Shown piece after piece: positions 24,138-32,190 of a stretch of DNA of 58,808 nt (within the stretch, counting starts at the first letter, position 1; every line of letters starts with the position of its first letter). Below the pieces are notes generated by a model. That model saw nothing but the letters and a program-made list of their open reading frames with translations, ran no database searches and was not told the origin of the DNA. Origin of the DNA: Oscillospiraceae bacterium (GTDB lineage Bacteria > Bacillota > Clostridia > Oscillospirales > Oscillospiraceae); the NCBI GenBank assembly GCA_016293265.1, contig JAEDEN010000002.1, positions 1 to 58,808 on the forward strand. Direction: 5' to 3'. Position numbers and translations under genes: made by a program.

Positions 24138-26627
24138 ATGAGTAAGAAACCCCAATACGACCCCGAGGAAATCCGTTTCCCCAACCAAAAGATCGTGGAA
24201 TCTCCTCTCGTGCCGGAGATGGAGCAATCCTACATCGAATACGCCATGAGCGTCATCGTGGGCCGCGCCCTGCCGGACGTCCGGGATGGCCTCAAGCCTG
24301 TCCACCGGCGGATTCTCTACGCCATGTACGAGGATAACCTGACCAGCGACCATCCCTTCAAGAAGTCCGCCACCTGCGTGGGTGACGTGCTGGGCCGTTA
24401 CCATCCCCATGGCGACGCCTCCGTGTACGACGCCCTGGTGCGCCTGGCTCAGGATTTCTCCATGCGCTATATGCTGGTGGACGGCCACGGCAACTTCGGC
24501 TCTGTGGATGGAGACCCCCCGGCTGCCTACCGTTACACCGAAGCCCGCCTTTCCAAGATTTCCGACGAGATGCTGCGGGACATCGACAAAGAGACCGTGG
24601 ACTGGGACCCCAACTTCGACGAGAGCCGGAAGGAGCCCCGGGTCCTTCCCTCCCGCTTCCCCAACCTCCTGGTAAACGGCTCCAGCGGCATCGCCGTTGG
24701 TATGGCCACCAATATCCCGCCTCATAACCTGCGGGAGGTCATCGGCGCCTGCATCTGCGTGCTGGACGATCCCAACGCCACCCTCACAGACCTGATGCAG
24801 CACATCCAGGGACCGGATTTCCCCACCCGGGGTATCATCATGGGACGCAGCGGCATCCGCGCCGCCTATGCCACCGGCCGGGGCCGGCTGGTGATTCGCG
24901 CCCGCCACGAATTTGAGGAATTCGGCAAGGACCGCACCCGTATCGTCATTACGGAGCTTCCCTATATGGTCAATAAGCGGATGCTGATCAAGTCCATGGC
25001 GGAGCAGGTGGAGGACAAGCGCCTGGAGGGCATTTCCGACATCCGGGACGAGTCCGACCGCAACGGTATGCGGGTGGTGATCGAGCTGAAGCGGGATGCC
25101 AATCCCCAGGTGGTGTTGAACCGCCTGTTCTCCCAGACCCAGCTCCAGACCACCTTTGCCATCAATATGCTGGCCCTGGTGCAGAACCAGTCTCAGCCCA
25201 AGATTTTGTCCCTGCGCCATATCATCGACGAATATCTGGCCTATCAGGAAGAGATCATCGTCCGGCGCACAAAATATGACCTGAGAAAAGCCATGGAGCG
25301 GGCCCATCTGCTGGAGGGGCTGCTCATCGCCCAGGACAACATCGACGAGGTCATCCACATCATCCGCAGTTCCTATGACAACGCCAAGCAGAACCTGATG
25401 GAGCGCTTTGGCCTGGATGATATTCAGGCCCAGGCCATTTTGGATATGCGGCTGAAAGCCCTCCAGGGCCTTGACCGGGAGAAGCTGGAAAATGAATATA
25501 AAGACCTGGAGGAGAAGATCGCCTACTTCAACCGTGTCCTCTCCGACGAGGGCCTGGTGCGCCAGATCCTGAAGGAGGAGCTGACCGCCATTTCCGACAA
25601 GTACGGCGACGAGCGCAAGACCGAGATCCAGGACGTGGAGGACGAGATCGACATCGAGGATCTGATCGAAGAGGAACAGTGCGTCTTTACCCTCACCCAC
25701 GCGGGCTATATCAAGCGCACTCCGGTGAGCGAGTATACCGCCCAGTCCAAGGGCGGCATGGGTAAGAAGGGCATCACCACCCGGGAGGAGGATTACGTCA
25801 CAGACGTGTTCACCGCCTCCACCCACGACTTTATCCTCTTCTTTACGGATACCGGGAAGGTCTACCGCAAAAAGGGCTATCAGATCCCCGTTTCCGGCAA
25901 GGCCGCCAAGGGCACGAACATTGTGAACATCCTGCAGGTGGAGCAGGGGGAGCGCATCCAGACCATGATCCACACCCGGAACATCGAGGATGAGGAAAAC
26001 CGCTTCCTCTTCATGGTGACCAGGAACGGAACTGTCAAGCGCCTGCCCGTGGGCACCCTCCGCAACCTCCGCAACAACGGTATCCGGGCGCTGAATATGG
26101 ACGAGGGCGACCGGCTCATCACCGTTCGGGAAACCGATGGCACGAAGAATATTCTCATCGCCACCCATGATGGACAGGCCTGCTGCTTCGAGGAAAACGA
26201 CGTCCGTCCCATGGGCCGCACCGCTGTGGGCGTCCGGGGTATCCGCCTCCGGGAGGGCGACTATGTGGTCGGCGCGGATGTGGCCGATGATACGAAGGAA
26301 GTTCTCTCCATCACGGAAAAGGGCTACGGCAAGCGCACCGGCGTGAGCGAGTACCGCATCACCAGCCGGGGCGGCCTGGGGATCCGCAACTATATGGTCA
26401 CGGAAAAGACCGGAGGTGTTGTGGGACTTCGGGTGGTGGACGGCAGCGAGGACCTGCTGCTGGTCACCCAGAGCGGCATCCTGATCCGCACCGCCGTTGA
26501 AAATATCCGTACCGCCGGCCGCGCAACACAAGGCGTGATCGTGATGCGCTTCAAGGAAGAAGGGGACCGGGTGATTGCCATGGCCCTGGCCGACAGGGAT
26601 GAGACAGAGGAAACCACTGAGGAATGA
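24138..26627 (+). CDS. gyrA: DNA gyrase subunit A
   Basis: An 829-residue breakage-reunion subunit. Seen: SYIEYAMSVIVGRALPDVRDGLKPVHRRILYAMYE, the quinolone-region GDVLGRYHPHGDASVYDALVRLAQDFS (Asp-Ala-Ser at the usual resistance positions, i.e. no obvious resistance change seen at DAS), catalytic Tyr in AAAYRYTEARL-like PAAYRYTEARL, and six-bladed C-terminal repeats with the GyrA-box-like TAQSKGGMGKKGI. Start ATG 24138 with TAGGAGG. Confidence 0.98.
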   Translation: MSKKPQYDPEEIRFPNQKIVESPLVPEMEQSYIEYAMSVIVGRALPDVRDGLKPVHRRILYAMYEDNLTSDHPFKKSATCVGDVLGRYHPHGDASVYDALVRLAQDFSMRYMLVDGHGNFGSVDGDPPAAYRYTEARLSKISDEMLRDIDKETVDWDPNFDESRKEPRVLPSRFPNLLVNGSSGIAVGMATNIPPHNLREVIGACICVLDDPNATLTDLMQHIQGPDFPTRGIIMGRSGIRAAYATGRGRLVIRARHEFEEFGKDRTRIVITELPYMVNKRMLIKSMAEQVEDKRLEGISDIRDESDRNGMRVVIELKRDANPQVVLNRLFSQTQLQTTFAINMLALVQNQSQPKILSLRHIIDEYLAYQEEIIVRRTKYDLRKAMERAHLLEGLLIAQDNIDEVIHIIRSSYDNAKQNLMERFGLDDIQAQAILDMRLKALQGLDREKLENEYKDLEEKIAYFNRVLSDEGLVRQILKEELTAISDKYGDERKTEIQDVEDEIDIEDLIEEEQCVFTLTHAGYIKRTPVSEYTAQSKGGMGKKGITTREEDYVTDVFTASTHDFILFFTDTGKVYRKKGYQIPVSGKAAKGTNIVNILQVEQGERIQTMIHTRNIEDEENRFLFMVTRNGTVKRLPVGTLRNLRNNGIRALNMDEGDRLITVRETDGTKNILIATHDGQACCFEENDVRPMGRTAVGVRGIRLREGDYVVGADVADDTKEVLSITEKGYGKRTGVSEYRITSRGGLGIRNYMVTEKTGGVVGLRVVDGSEDLLLVTQSGILIRTAVENIRTAGRATQGVIVMRFKEEGDRVIAMALADRDETEETTEE

Positions 26628-26637
26628 CCATCAAAAC

Positions 26638-26667
26638 GGGCGGGGCCGGCACCCCGCCCGTGCTTTA
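26638..26667 (+). terminator. Hairpin after gyrA, probable terminator
   Basis: ACGGGCGGGG pairs with CCCCGCCCGT across a 6-base loop, 11 bases after the gyrA stop. The T-run is poor (GCTTTAC), so termination may be partial. Confidence 0.5.
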
Positions 26668-26685
26668 CGAAAGGACTGTGATCCC

Positions 26686-27504
26686 ATGCCCTACCGCCTG
26701 CTTGCCATGGATATGGACGGCACCGTGCTGAACAGTAAAAAAAACATCACCCCCCGGACGGAGGAGGCCGTCCACACCGCCATTTCCGCCGGAAAGGAGG
26801 TCCTCTTTGCCACGGGGCGCTGCCTTTCAGAGATGCGGGAGCATCTTGCCCGCTTTCCGGAGATGCGATATGCCATCTGCCTCAGCGGCGCAACGGTGGT
26901 AGACCTGCAGAAGGGTGTCACGCTGAGTGTTGCCGCCCTTCCCCGGGAATTGGTGGAGCAGATCATGGCCATGGCCCACGAATTTGACGTTATGGTTGCG
27001 GTTTACGCCGGAAACGACGTGTTTTTGGAGGACAGGCACCGGGGAAAAATGGAGTATTATGGCTGCGACTGCTTTGAAAAGCTTTACGGCAACTGTGCCG
27101 TCTGGGTGGAGGAGATCGGAGAAGCCATCGCCCTCCGGGGCGGCGACGTGCGAAAGATCAACTTCTACTTCCACAGCACGGAGGAGTGGGAGCAGGGCGG
27201 CCGGAAACTGACTGGACTCCCGGTGAGCTACGCAAGAGGCATCCCCAATAATTATGAAATATCCCCTCTGAACGTGACCAAGGGTATGGGCCTTGAGGCC
27301 CTTTGCCGGCGCATCGGTATTCCCATTACCCAGGCCATCGCCGTGGGGGATGAGGGAAACGACCTGACCATGATCGAAACGGCGGGTTTGGGCGTGGCTA
27401 TGGGCAACGCTTCCCAGGCTGTAAAGGACGCGGCGGATGAGATCACTGCCGACTGTGACCACGACGGCGTGGCGGAAGTCATTGAGAAGTATTTGCTCCC
27501 GTGA
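26686..27504 (+). CDS. Cof-type HAD-superfamily phosphatase
   Basis: A 272-residue HAD (class IIB cap) hydrolase. Motif I is DMDGTVL (Asp9 nucleophile, Asp11), motif II about FATGRCLSEM, Lys in the SPLNVTKGMGL segment (motif III), and motif IV GDEGNDLTMIE. Such enzymes dephosphorylate sugar phosphates or cofactors such as pyridoxal phosphate; substrate cannot be predicted. ATG 26686 follows AAAGGAC; longer in-frame starts lack sites. It is 23 bases before rnhA. Confidence 0.9.
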   Translation: MPYRLLAMDMDGTVLNSKKNITPRTEEAVHTAISAGKEVLFATGRCLSEMREHLARFPEMRYAICLSGATVVDLQKGVTLSVAALPRELVEQIMAMAHEFDVMVAVYAGNDVFLEDRHRGKMEYYGCDCFEKLYGNCAVWVEEIGEAIALRGGDVRKINFYFHSTEEWEQGGRKLTGLPVSYARGIPNNYEISPLNVTKGMGLEALCRRIGIPITQAIAVGDEGNDLTMIETAGLGVAMGNASQAVKDAADEITADCDHDGVAEVIEKYLLP

Positions 27505-27527
27505 AAAACTTCCGGAAAGGAGAAGGT

Positions 27528-28001
27528 ATGGAAGAGCAGGAAGAGATGAAAAAGGTCACCATTTATACCGACGGCGCCTGCAGCGGCAATCCCGGCCCGG
27601 GGGGCTGGGCCGCCATTTTGACCCACATCACAAAGGATGGCGAGTATATTGAAAAGGTGGTCTCCGGCGGCAAAAAGGGCACCACCAACAACTGCATGGA
27701 GCTTCAGGCGGTGGTGGCCGCCTTTGAGTGCCTGAAACACCCCAGCAAGGTGCACCTGGTGTCGGATTCCAAATATGTCATCGACGGCCTTTCCAAGGGC
27801 TGGGCCAAAAACTGGAGAGCCCACGGCTGGGTGAAGAGCGACAAAAAGACCGCTGCCAACAAGGAGCTTTGGGAAAGGCTCCTGGAACTGACGGAAAAGC
27901 ACGAGGTGACCTACGAATGGGTCAGGGGCCATGCCCAGAATGCTTATAATAACCGCTGCGACCAACTGGCGGTGGAGGAGAGCAAAAAATATAAGGAATG
28001 A
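27528..28001 (+). CDS. rnhA: Ribonuclease HI
   Basis: A 157-residue enzyme that cuts RNA in RNA-DNA hybrids. The catalytic D-E-D-D set is visible: Asp in YTDGACSGNPGPGG, Glu in NNCMELQAVVAA, Asp in LVSDSKYVID, and the last Asp in NRCDQLAVEE. Basic handle KNWRAHGWVKSDKK is present, as in E. coli RnhA. ATG 27528 has GGAAAGGAGAAGG upstream. Confidence 0.96.
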   Translation: MEEQEEMKKVTIYTDGACSGNPGPGGWAAILTHITKDGEYIEKVVSGGKKGTTNNCMELQAVVAAFECLKHPSKVHLVSDSKYVIDGLSKGWAKNWRAHGWVKSDKKTAANKELWERLLELTEKHEVTYEWVRGHAQNAYNNRCDQLAVEESKKYKE

Positions 28002-28131
28002 CCCTTTCAGCGGGAAGTTTACAAACTGTTCACATGGAAATCATAATTCCGAAAAAAGTAGTGGATATATTAAGAATCAGCAAAGGGAACTCCCATCCCA
28101 ATGCATGTTTTTTCTCCCTCCTAACACACAG

Positions 28132-28169
28132 CAAAGAGAGCGTGTTGCATCTGCAATACGCTCTCTTTG
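28132..28169 (+). terminator. Inverted repeat between rnhA and the DUF308 gene, possible terminator
   Basis: CAAAGAGAGCGT (28132-28143) pairs perfectly with ACGCTCTCTTTG (28158-28169), with an inner TTGCA/TGCAA pairing. Only a short T-run follows. Confidence 0.5.
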
Positions 28170-28240
28170 TATCCTCCGCAAAATGGGATGGAGGAACGGT
28201 TTTCCTGATGGGAAATATCCATTATAACGGAGGACGCACT

Positions 28241-28813
28241 ATGAAAAGCAGAGAAGAAGTCAGATCCATCATCGAAAACGCGCCGGCAGCAAGGGCGTAT
28301 AACAAAAAACCCCACCATTTTTCCAACCAGACCATCGGCCGCATTTTTGCTTCGCTGCTGATCCTGTCCGGCGCCGCCTGCCTGCTGCTGACCAGGCAGG
28401 TATACCGGGTGCTCCCCTACATACTGGGCGGGGCCATGGCGGTGATCGGCATCAATCACGTGGCCTGCGGCCTTTGGACAAAAGAGTATCAAAGCAGTGA
28501 GACCAAGCTCACCGCCAACGGCATCGTATATTTCTTCCTGGGAGCGGTCATCCTGTATCATCACGCCGACGCCGACGCGGTCATCGGCAGCATCTGGGGC
28601 GTTCTGGGCCTCATGAAGGGCTCCGAGGCCCTGAATACTGCCCTTTACAGCCTGTCGCAAAAGAAGCCCTTCGCGGCGAAGGCCATCCATGCGGTGATCG
28701 AGTTGTCATTGGGATTCCTGCTTTTGACGGATCCCTCCTCCGCCGTTGCCCACCATGTGTTCCTCCTGGGATTGGAGCTGGCGCTGGTGGGATGGCAGAT
28801 CCTTCGGGAATGA
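28241..28813 (+). CDS. DUF308/HdeD-like membrane protein
   Basis: A 190-residue integral membrane protein with an N-terminal cytoplasmic region of about 35 residues, then about six hydrophobic segments in paired repeats (LLILSGAACLLLTRQVYRVLPYILGGAMAVIGIN; GIVYFFLGAVILYHHADADAVIGSIWGVLGLMKG; VIELSLGFLLLTDPSSAVAHHVFLLGLELALVGW), the pattern of DUF308/HdeD proteins. In E. coli HdeD is linked to acid stress; the role here is unknown. The start ATG 28241 (CGGAGGAC upstream) gives a clean N-terminus; the longer in-frame reading from 27998 covers the inverted repeat and has no site. Confidence 0.83.
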   Translation: MKSREEVRSIIENAPAARAYNKKPHHFSNQTIGRIFASLLILSGAACLLLTRQVYRVLPYILGGAMAVIGINHVACGLWTKEYQSSETKLTANGIVYFFLGAVILYHHADADAVIGSIWGVLGLMKGSEALNTALYSLSQKKPFAAKAIHAVIELSLGFLLLTDPSSAVAHHVFLLGLELALVGWQILRE

Positions 28814-28879
28814 AGGCCGGACCCCAGGCAAAGGCCCCGCAGGACCGGAACAGTCCGGCTTTCAAAGCGGGTATCCCCC

Positions 28880-28908
28880 TTGTCAATTTCTGAAATCAGG
28901 TGTACAAT
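28880..28908 (+). promoter_or_regulatory. nadE promoter
   Basis: TTGTCA (28880-28885), 17-base spacer, TACAAT (28903-28908), 50 bases before the start codon. Confidence 0.65.
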
Positions 28909-28957
28909 AAGAAATCATTGTGAAATCCGCGTCAAAGAACGCAAGGAGGATACGATT

Positions 28958-30868
28958 ATGAAGGATGGATTCATTTCTGTTGCCTGCGGCACACCCAAGC
29001 TGCGCCTTGCGGACTGCCATTATAACGCCGAGCAGACCTTTTCCATGATGCGGGCTGCGGAGAAGGCGGGCGTCAAGGTCCTTGTTTTACCGGAGCTGGG
29101 CCTTACCGGCTACACCTGCGGGGACCTCTTCTACCAGACGGCCCTCATCCGCGGGGCGGAGGAAGCCCTGGCCACGGTTTTGGAGGCCACCCGTCCGCTG
29201 GAAGTGGTCACCGCCGTGGGACTGCCGGTGGAGAAGGACAACAAATTGTATAATTGCGCTGCTATTATACAAAGGGGAAAGATCCTTGGCGTAGTTCCCA
29301 AGACGAATCTCCCCAATTACGGAGAATTTTACGAAAAACGCCAGTTTGCCCCCGCCCCGGAGGGGAACTCCACCGTGACCCTCTGCGGTCAGAGGGCGCC
29401 CTTCGGCAAGCTGGTCTTCTCCTGCGCGGAGATGAAGGACCTGGTGCTGGGCTTTGAGATCTGCGAGGATATGTGGGCCCCCGTCTCCCCCGCCGCGGAC
29501 CTTGCCGCCGCCGGGGCTACCATCCTGGGCAACCTTTCCGCCAGCAACGATATCATCGGCAAAGACGCCTACCGCCGTCAGTTGGTCACCATGCAGTCCG
29601 CCAAGCTCCTGTGCGGCTATGTCTACGCAAGCTCCGGTGAGGGAGAGTCCACCTCCGACGTGGTGTTCGGCTCCCACCAGATGATCGCCGAAAACGGCAC
29701 CATGCTCACCGAGAGCCGCTTTGAGGGCGGCCTCCACGCGTCTGAGATCGACGTTGCAAAGCTGGCCTACGAGCGCCGCCGCACCCAGATGTTTGGAAGA
29801 AAGCCCGGGGATGTGGAGGAGGTCCCCTTCTCCCTCTCCGTGACCGCTACCAAGTTGACCCGTTATATTGCCCCCATGCCCTTCGTGCCCGAGGGGAAGG
29901 AGGACCGGGACGAGCGCTGCAGGGAGATCCTCTTCATTGCCTCCCTTGGATTGAAGCAGCGCTTGGAGCACACCGGTGCCAAGACCGCCGTAGTGGGCCT
30001 TTCCGGCGGACTGGACTCCACCCTGGCCGTGTTGATCACCGGCCTTGCCATGAAGATGCTGGACCGCCCCGCCTCTGAGATCATCGCCGTGACCATGCCC
30101 TGCTTTGGCACCACGGACCGTACCAGAAACAACGCCGTCATCCTGGCTGAGCAGATGGGCGCCACACTGCGTACCGTCGATATTGCAAACACCGTCCGCA
30201 GCCATTTCCGGGACATCGGCCACGATATGGAGGACCATTCCGTTACCTTTGAAAACGGCCAGGCCCGTGAGCGCACCCAGGTCCTGATGGACATCGCCAA
30301 CGCCACCGGCGGCATCGTCATCGGCACCGGCGACCTCAGTGAGCTGGCCCTTGGCTGGTGCACCTACAACGGCGACCACATGAGTATGTACGGCGTCAAC
30401 GCCTCCATCCCCAAGACCCTGGTGCGCCATCTGGTGGGCTATCTTGCCCGGGACAACGCCAAAAAGGATGAGGCCCTCCGGGACGTGCTGGAGGATATCC
30501 TGGATACCCCTGTCTCCCCCGAGCTGCTGCCTGCCGTTCAGGGCCAGATCGCCCAGAAGACGGAGGATCTGGTGGGTCCCTATGAGCTTCACGATTTCTT
30601 CCTCTATTATATCCTCCGCTGGGGATTCTCCCCCTCCAAGGTTTACCGTCTTGCGCTGAAGGCCCACGGCGACAAGTACAGCCGTCAGGTCATTTTGAAG
30701 TGGCTCAAGACCTGCTACCGCCGCTTCTTCACCCAGCAGTTCAAGCGCAGCTGCCTGCCGGACGGCCCCAAGGTGGGCTCCGTGGCCCTCTCCCCCAGAG
30801 GGGATTGGCGGATGCCCTCCGACGCCAAGTGGGCGCTGTGGCAGGCGGAGCTGGAGACGCTGGAATAA
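28958..30868 (+). CDS. nadE: NAD+ synthetase, glutamine-hydrolysing
   Basis: A 636-residue two-domain enzyme for the last step of NAD+ synthesis. The N-terminal nitrilase-like glutaminase (1-300) shows the Glu-Lys-Cys triad segments LPELGLTGYTC, VPKTNLPNYGEFYEKR and GFEICEDMW. The C-terminal synthetase (about 325-600) shows the PP-loop VVGLSGGLDSTLA and later GTGDLSELALGWCTYNGDHMSMYGVNA. Ammonia from glutamine passes to deamido-NAD+. RBS AAGGAGGA precedes ATG 28958. Length is typical for the fused form. Confidence 0.96.
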   Translation: MKDGFISVACGTPKLRLADCHYNAEQTFSMMRAAEKAGVKVLVLPELGLTGYTCGDLFYQTALIRGAEEALATVLEATRPLEVVTAVGLPVEKDNKLYNCAAIIQRGKILGVVPKTNLPNYGEFYEKRQFAPAPEGNSTVTLCGQRAPFGKLVFSCAEMKDLVLGFEICEDMWAPVSPAADLAAAGATILGNLSASNDIIGKDAYRRQLVTMQSAKLLCGYVYASSGEGESTSDVVFGSHQMIAENGTMLTESRFEGGLHASEIDVAKLAYERRRTQMFGRKPGDVEEVPFSLSVTATKLTRYIAPMPFVPEGKEDRDERCREILFIASLGLKQRLEHTGAKTAVVGLSGGLDSTLAVLITGLAMKMLDRPASEIIAVTMPCFGTTDRTRNNAVILAEQMGATLRTVDIANTVRSHFRDIGHDMEDHSVTFENGQARERTQVLMDIANATGGIVIGTGDLSELALGWCTYNGDHMSMYGVNASIPKTLVRHLVGYLARDNAKKDEALRDVLEDILDTPVSPELLPAVQGQIAQKTEDLVGPYELHDFFLYYILRWGFSPSKVYRLALKAHGDKYSRQVILKWLKTCYRRFFTQQFKRSCLPDGPKVGSVALSPRGDWRMPSDAKWALWQAELETLE

Positions 30869-30916
30869 AACAGGGCGGATCCGCCCATCCCATTCTGATT
30901 TCTTTAGGGGAACGCT

Positions 30917-31690
30917 ATGGAAGAAAAACTTTCCGCCACAGCGCTGCTGGCAGACCTTTTGAACATGGCGGAGGCCATGCTCGTCAGCGGCTCGGAGATC
31001 ACCCGTGTGGAGGACACCATCACCCGCATGGGCCTCGCCTATGGCGCCAGCCACATGAACGTCTTTGTCATCACATCCTGCATCATCGTCACCATGGCCA
31101 CCCCTGATGGCCAGGAGCTGACCCAGACCCGCCGGGTACTGGTGGCCGGCGGCACGGACTTTAACAAGCTGGAGCGCTACAACGACCTCAGCCGCCGCTG
31201 CTGCTCCGGCACGGTGGATGCCCATCATCTGGGCGCGGAGGTAAAGGCGATCTCCGACGCCCGGCCCAGCCGCTGGAGTATGTATCTGGGAAGCGTGTTG
31301 GCTTCGGGAGGCTTTGCCGTGTTTTTCGGTGGTTCTCTCATAGACGGCGCCGTGGCCGCTCTTTTTGCCGTCCTCATCTGCCTGCTGCAGGAAAAGCTGC
31401 TGCCCCTTTGCATGAACCAGTTGGCCTTTAACATGATCTGTTCTCTCATTGTGGGAGGCCTTACCGGTATCTGCACCAGGGCTCTGCCCATTTTGCACCT
31501 GGACAAGATCATGATCGGTTATATCATGCTGCTCATTCCCGGCCTTGCCATGACCAATGCGGTACGGAATATCCTGGTGGGAAACACCATTTCCGGCATC
31601 ATGCGCTTCACCGAGGCCCTTTTGTGGGCGGCGGCGCTGGCCATCGGCTTCATGATCGCCATGTTCCTGACGGGAGGCGCCTATGTCTGA
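30917..31690 (+). CDS. Threonine/serine exporter family, N-terminal-type half (DUF1212, YjjP-like)
   Basis: A 257-residue membrane protein matching the N-terminal half of ThrE: a cytoplasmic part (1-110) with LADLLNMAEAMLVSGSEITRVEDTITRM and a later block of about five helices with the motif LPGLAMTNAVRNILVGNTISGIMRFTEALL-like IPGLAMTNAVRNILVGNTISG. Split two-gene ThrE exporters (YjjP+YjjB in E. coli) carry small metabolites; substrate here is unknown. It overlaps its partner by 8 bases. Confidence 0.9.
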   Translation: MEEKLSATALLADLLNMAEAMLVSGSEITRVEDTITRMGLAYGASHMNVFVITSCIIVTMATPDGQELTQTRRVLVAGGTDFNKLERYNDLSRRCCSGTVDAHHLGAEVKAISDARPSRWSMYLGSVLASGGFAVFFGGSLIDGAVAALFAVLICLLQEKLLPLCMNQLAFNMICSLIVGGLTGICTRALPILHLDKIMIGYIMLLIPGLAMTNAVRNILVGNTISGIMRFTEALLWAAALAIGFMIAMFLTGGAYV

Positions 31691-32156
31691 TGCTTTGATA
31701 CAGCTCCTTACCGCTTTTATCGGCGCTCTGGGGTTTTCGTTGGTATTCAATGTCCGGCGGGAGCTTTTGCTGTCAGCCTCTCTGGGCGGAATGCTGGTGT
31801 GGGGCGTGTACTTGTTCTGCGGGTATTTTTTTGAGGGGGTGTTTTTGCCCTCCCTTGTGGCGGCGGCCTTTGCCTCCCTCTATTCCGAGATCCTGGCGCG
31901 TGTGAAAAAAGCCCCTGCCACCGTTTTTTATACCCCCGCCCTGATCCCACTGGTGCCCGGCGGCTCCCTGTATTACACCATGAGCTATGCCATCCGCGGC
32001 GAATGGGAAAGCATGAGCCTTTCCGGCAGCAGCACCGCTTACTGCGCCCTGGGCATCGCCGTTGGCATGAGCCTTGTGCTGTCAACGGACTTCACCCTGC
32101 GCAAAATCATTGGGAAGCTGAGCTTAAAAGGAAAATTGGATCAGAACAAGAGATGA
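31683..32156 (+). CDS. Threonine/serine exporter family, C-terminal-type half (YjjB-like)
   Basis: A 157-residue membrane protein with four or five hydrophobic segments and the YjjB/ThrE_2 marks FIGALGFSLVFNVRRE, ARVKKAPATVFYTPALIPLVPGGSLYYTM. Its ATG lies inside the end of the first half, so the two are translated together and likely form one exporter. Confidence 0.9.
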   Translation: MSDALIQLLTAFIGALGFSLVFNVRRELLLSASLGGMLVWGVYLFCGYFFEGVFLPSLVAAAFASLYSEILARVKKAPATVFYTPALIPLVPGGSLYYTMSYAIRGEWESMSLSGSSTAYCALGIAVGMSLVLSTDFTLRKIIGKLSLKGKLDQNKR

Positions 32157-32190
32157 AAAAAGCCGCTGCGGCCGCAGCGGCTTTTCTTTT
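32156..32190. terminator. Terminator between the exporter genes and the P-type ATPase gene
   Basis: GCCGCTGC (32162-32169) pairs with GCAGCGGC (32174-32181), flanked by AAAAAA and TTTTCTTTT; it serves the convergent genes on both strands. Confidence 0.9.

Noticed and set aside
24132..26531. 799-codon minus-strand open frame opposite gyrA
   Set aside because: Shadow of gyrA with a His/Gly/Asp-rich nonsense product.
27998..28240. In-frame N-terminal extension of the DUF308 protein
   Set aside because: It spans an inverted repeat, lacks a ribosome site and adds no family similarity; ATG 28241 has a strong site.
29087..31750. 887-codon minus-strand open frame opposite nadE and thrE-type genes
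   Set aside because: Antisense shadow of two recognised genes.
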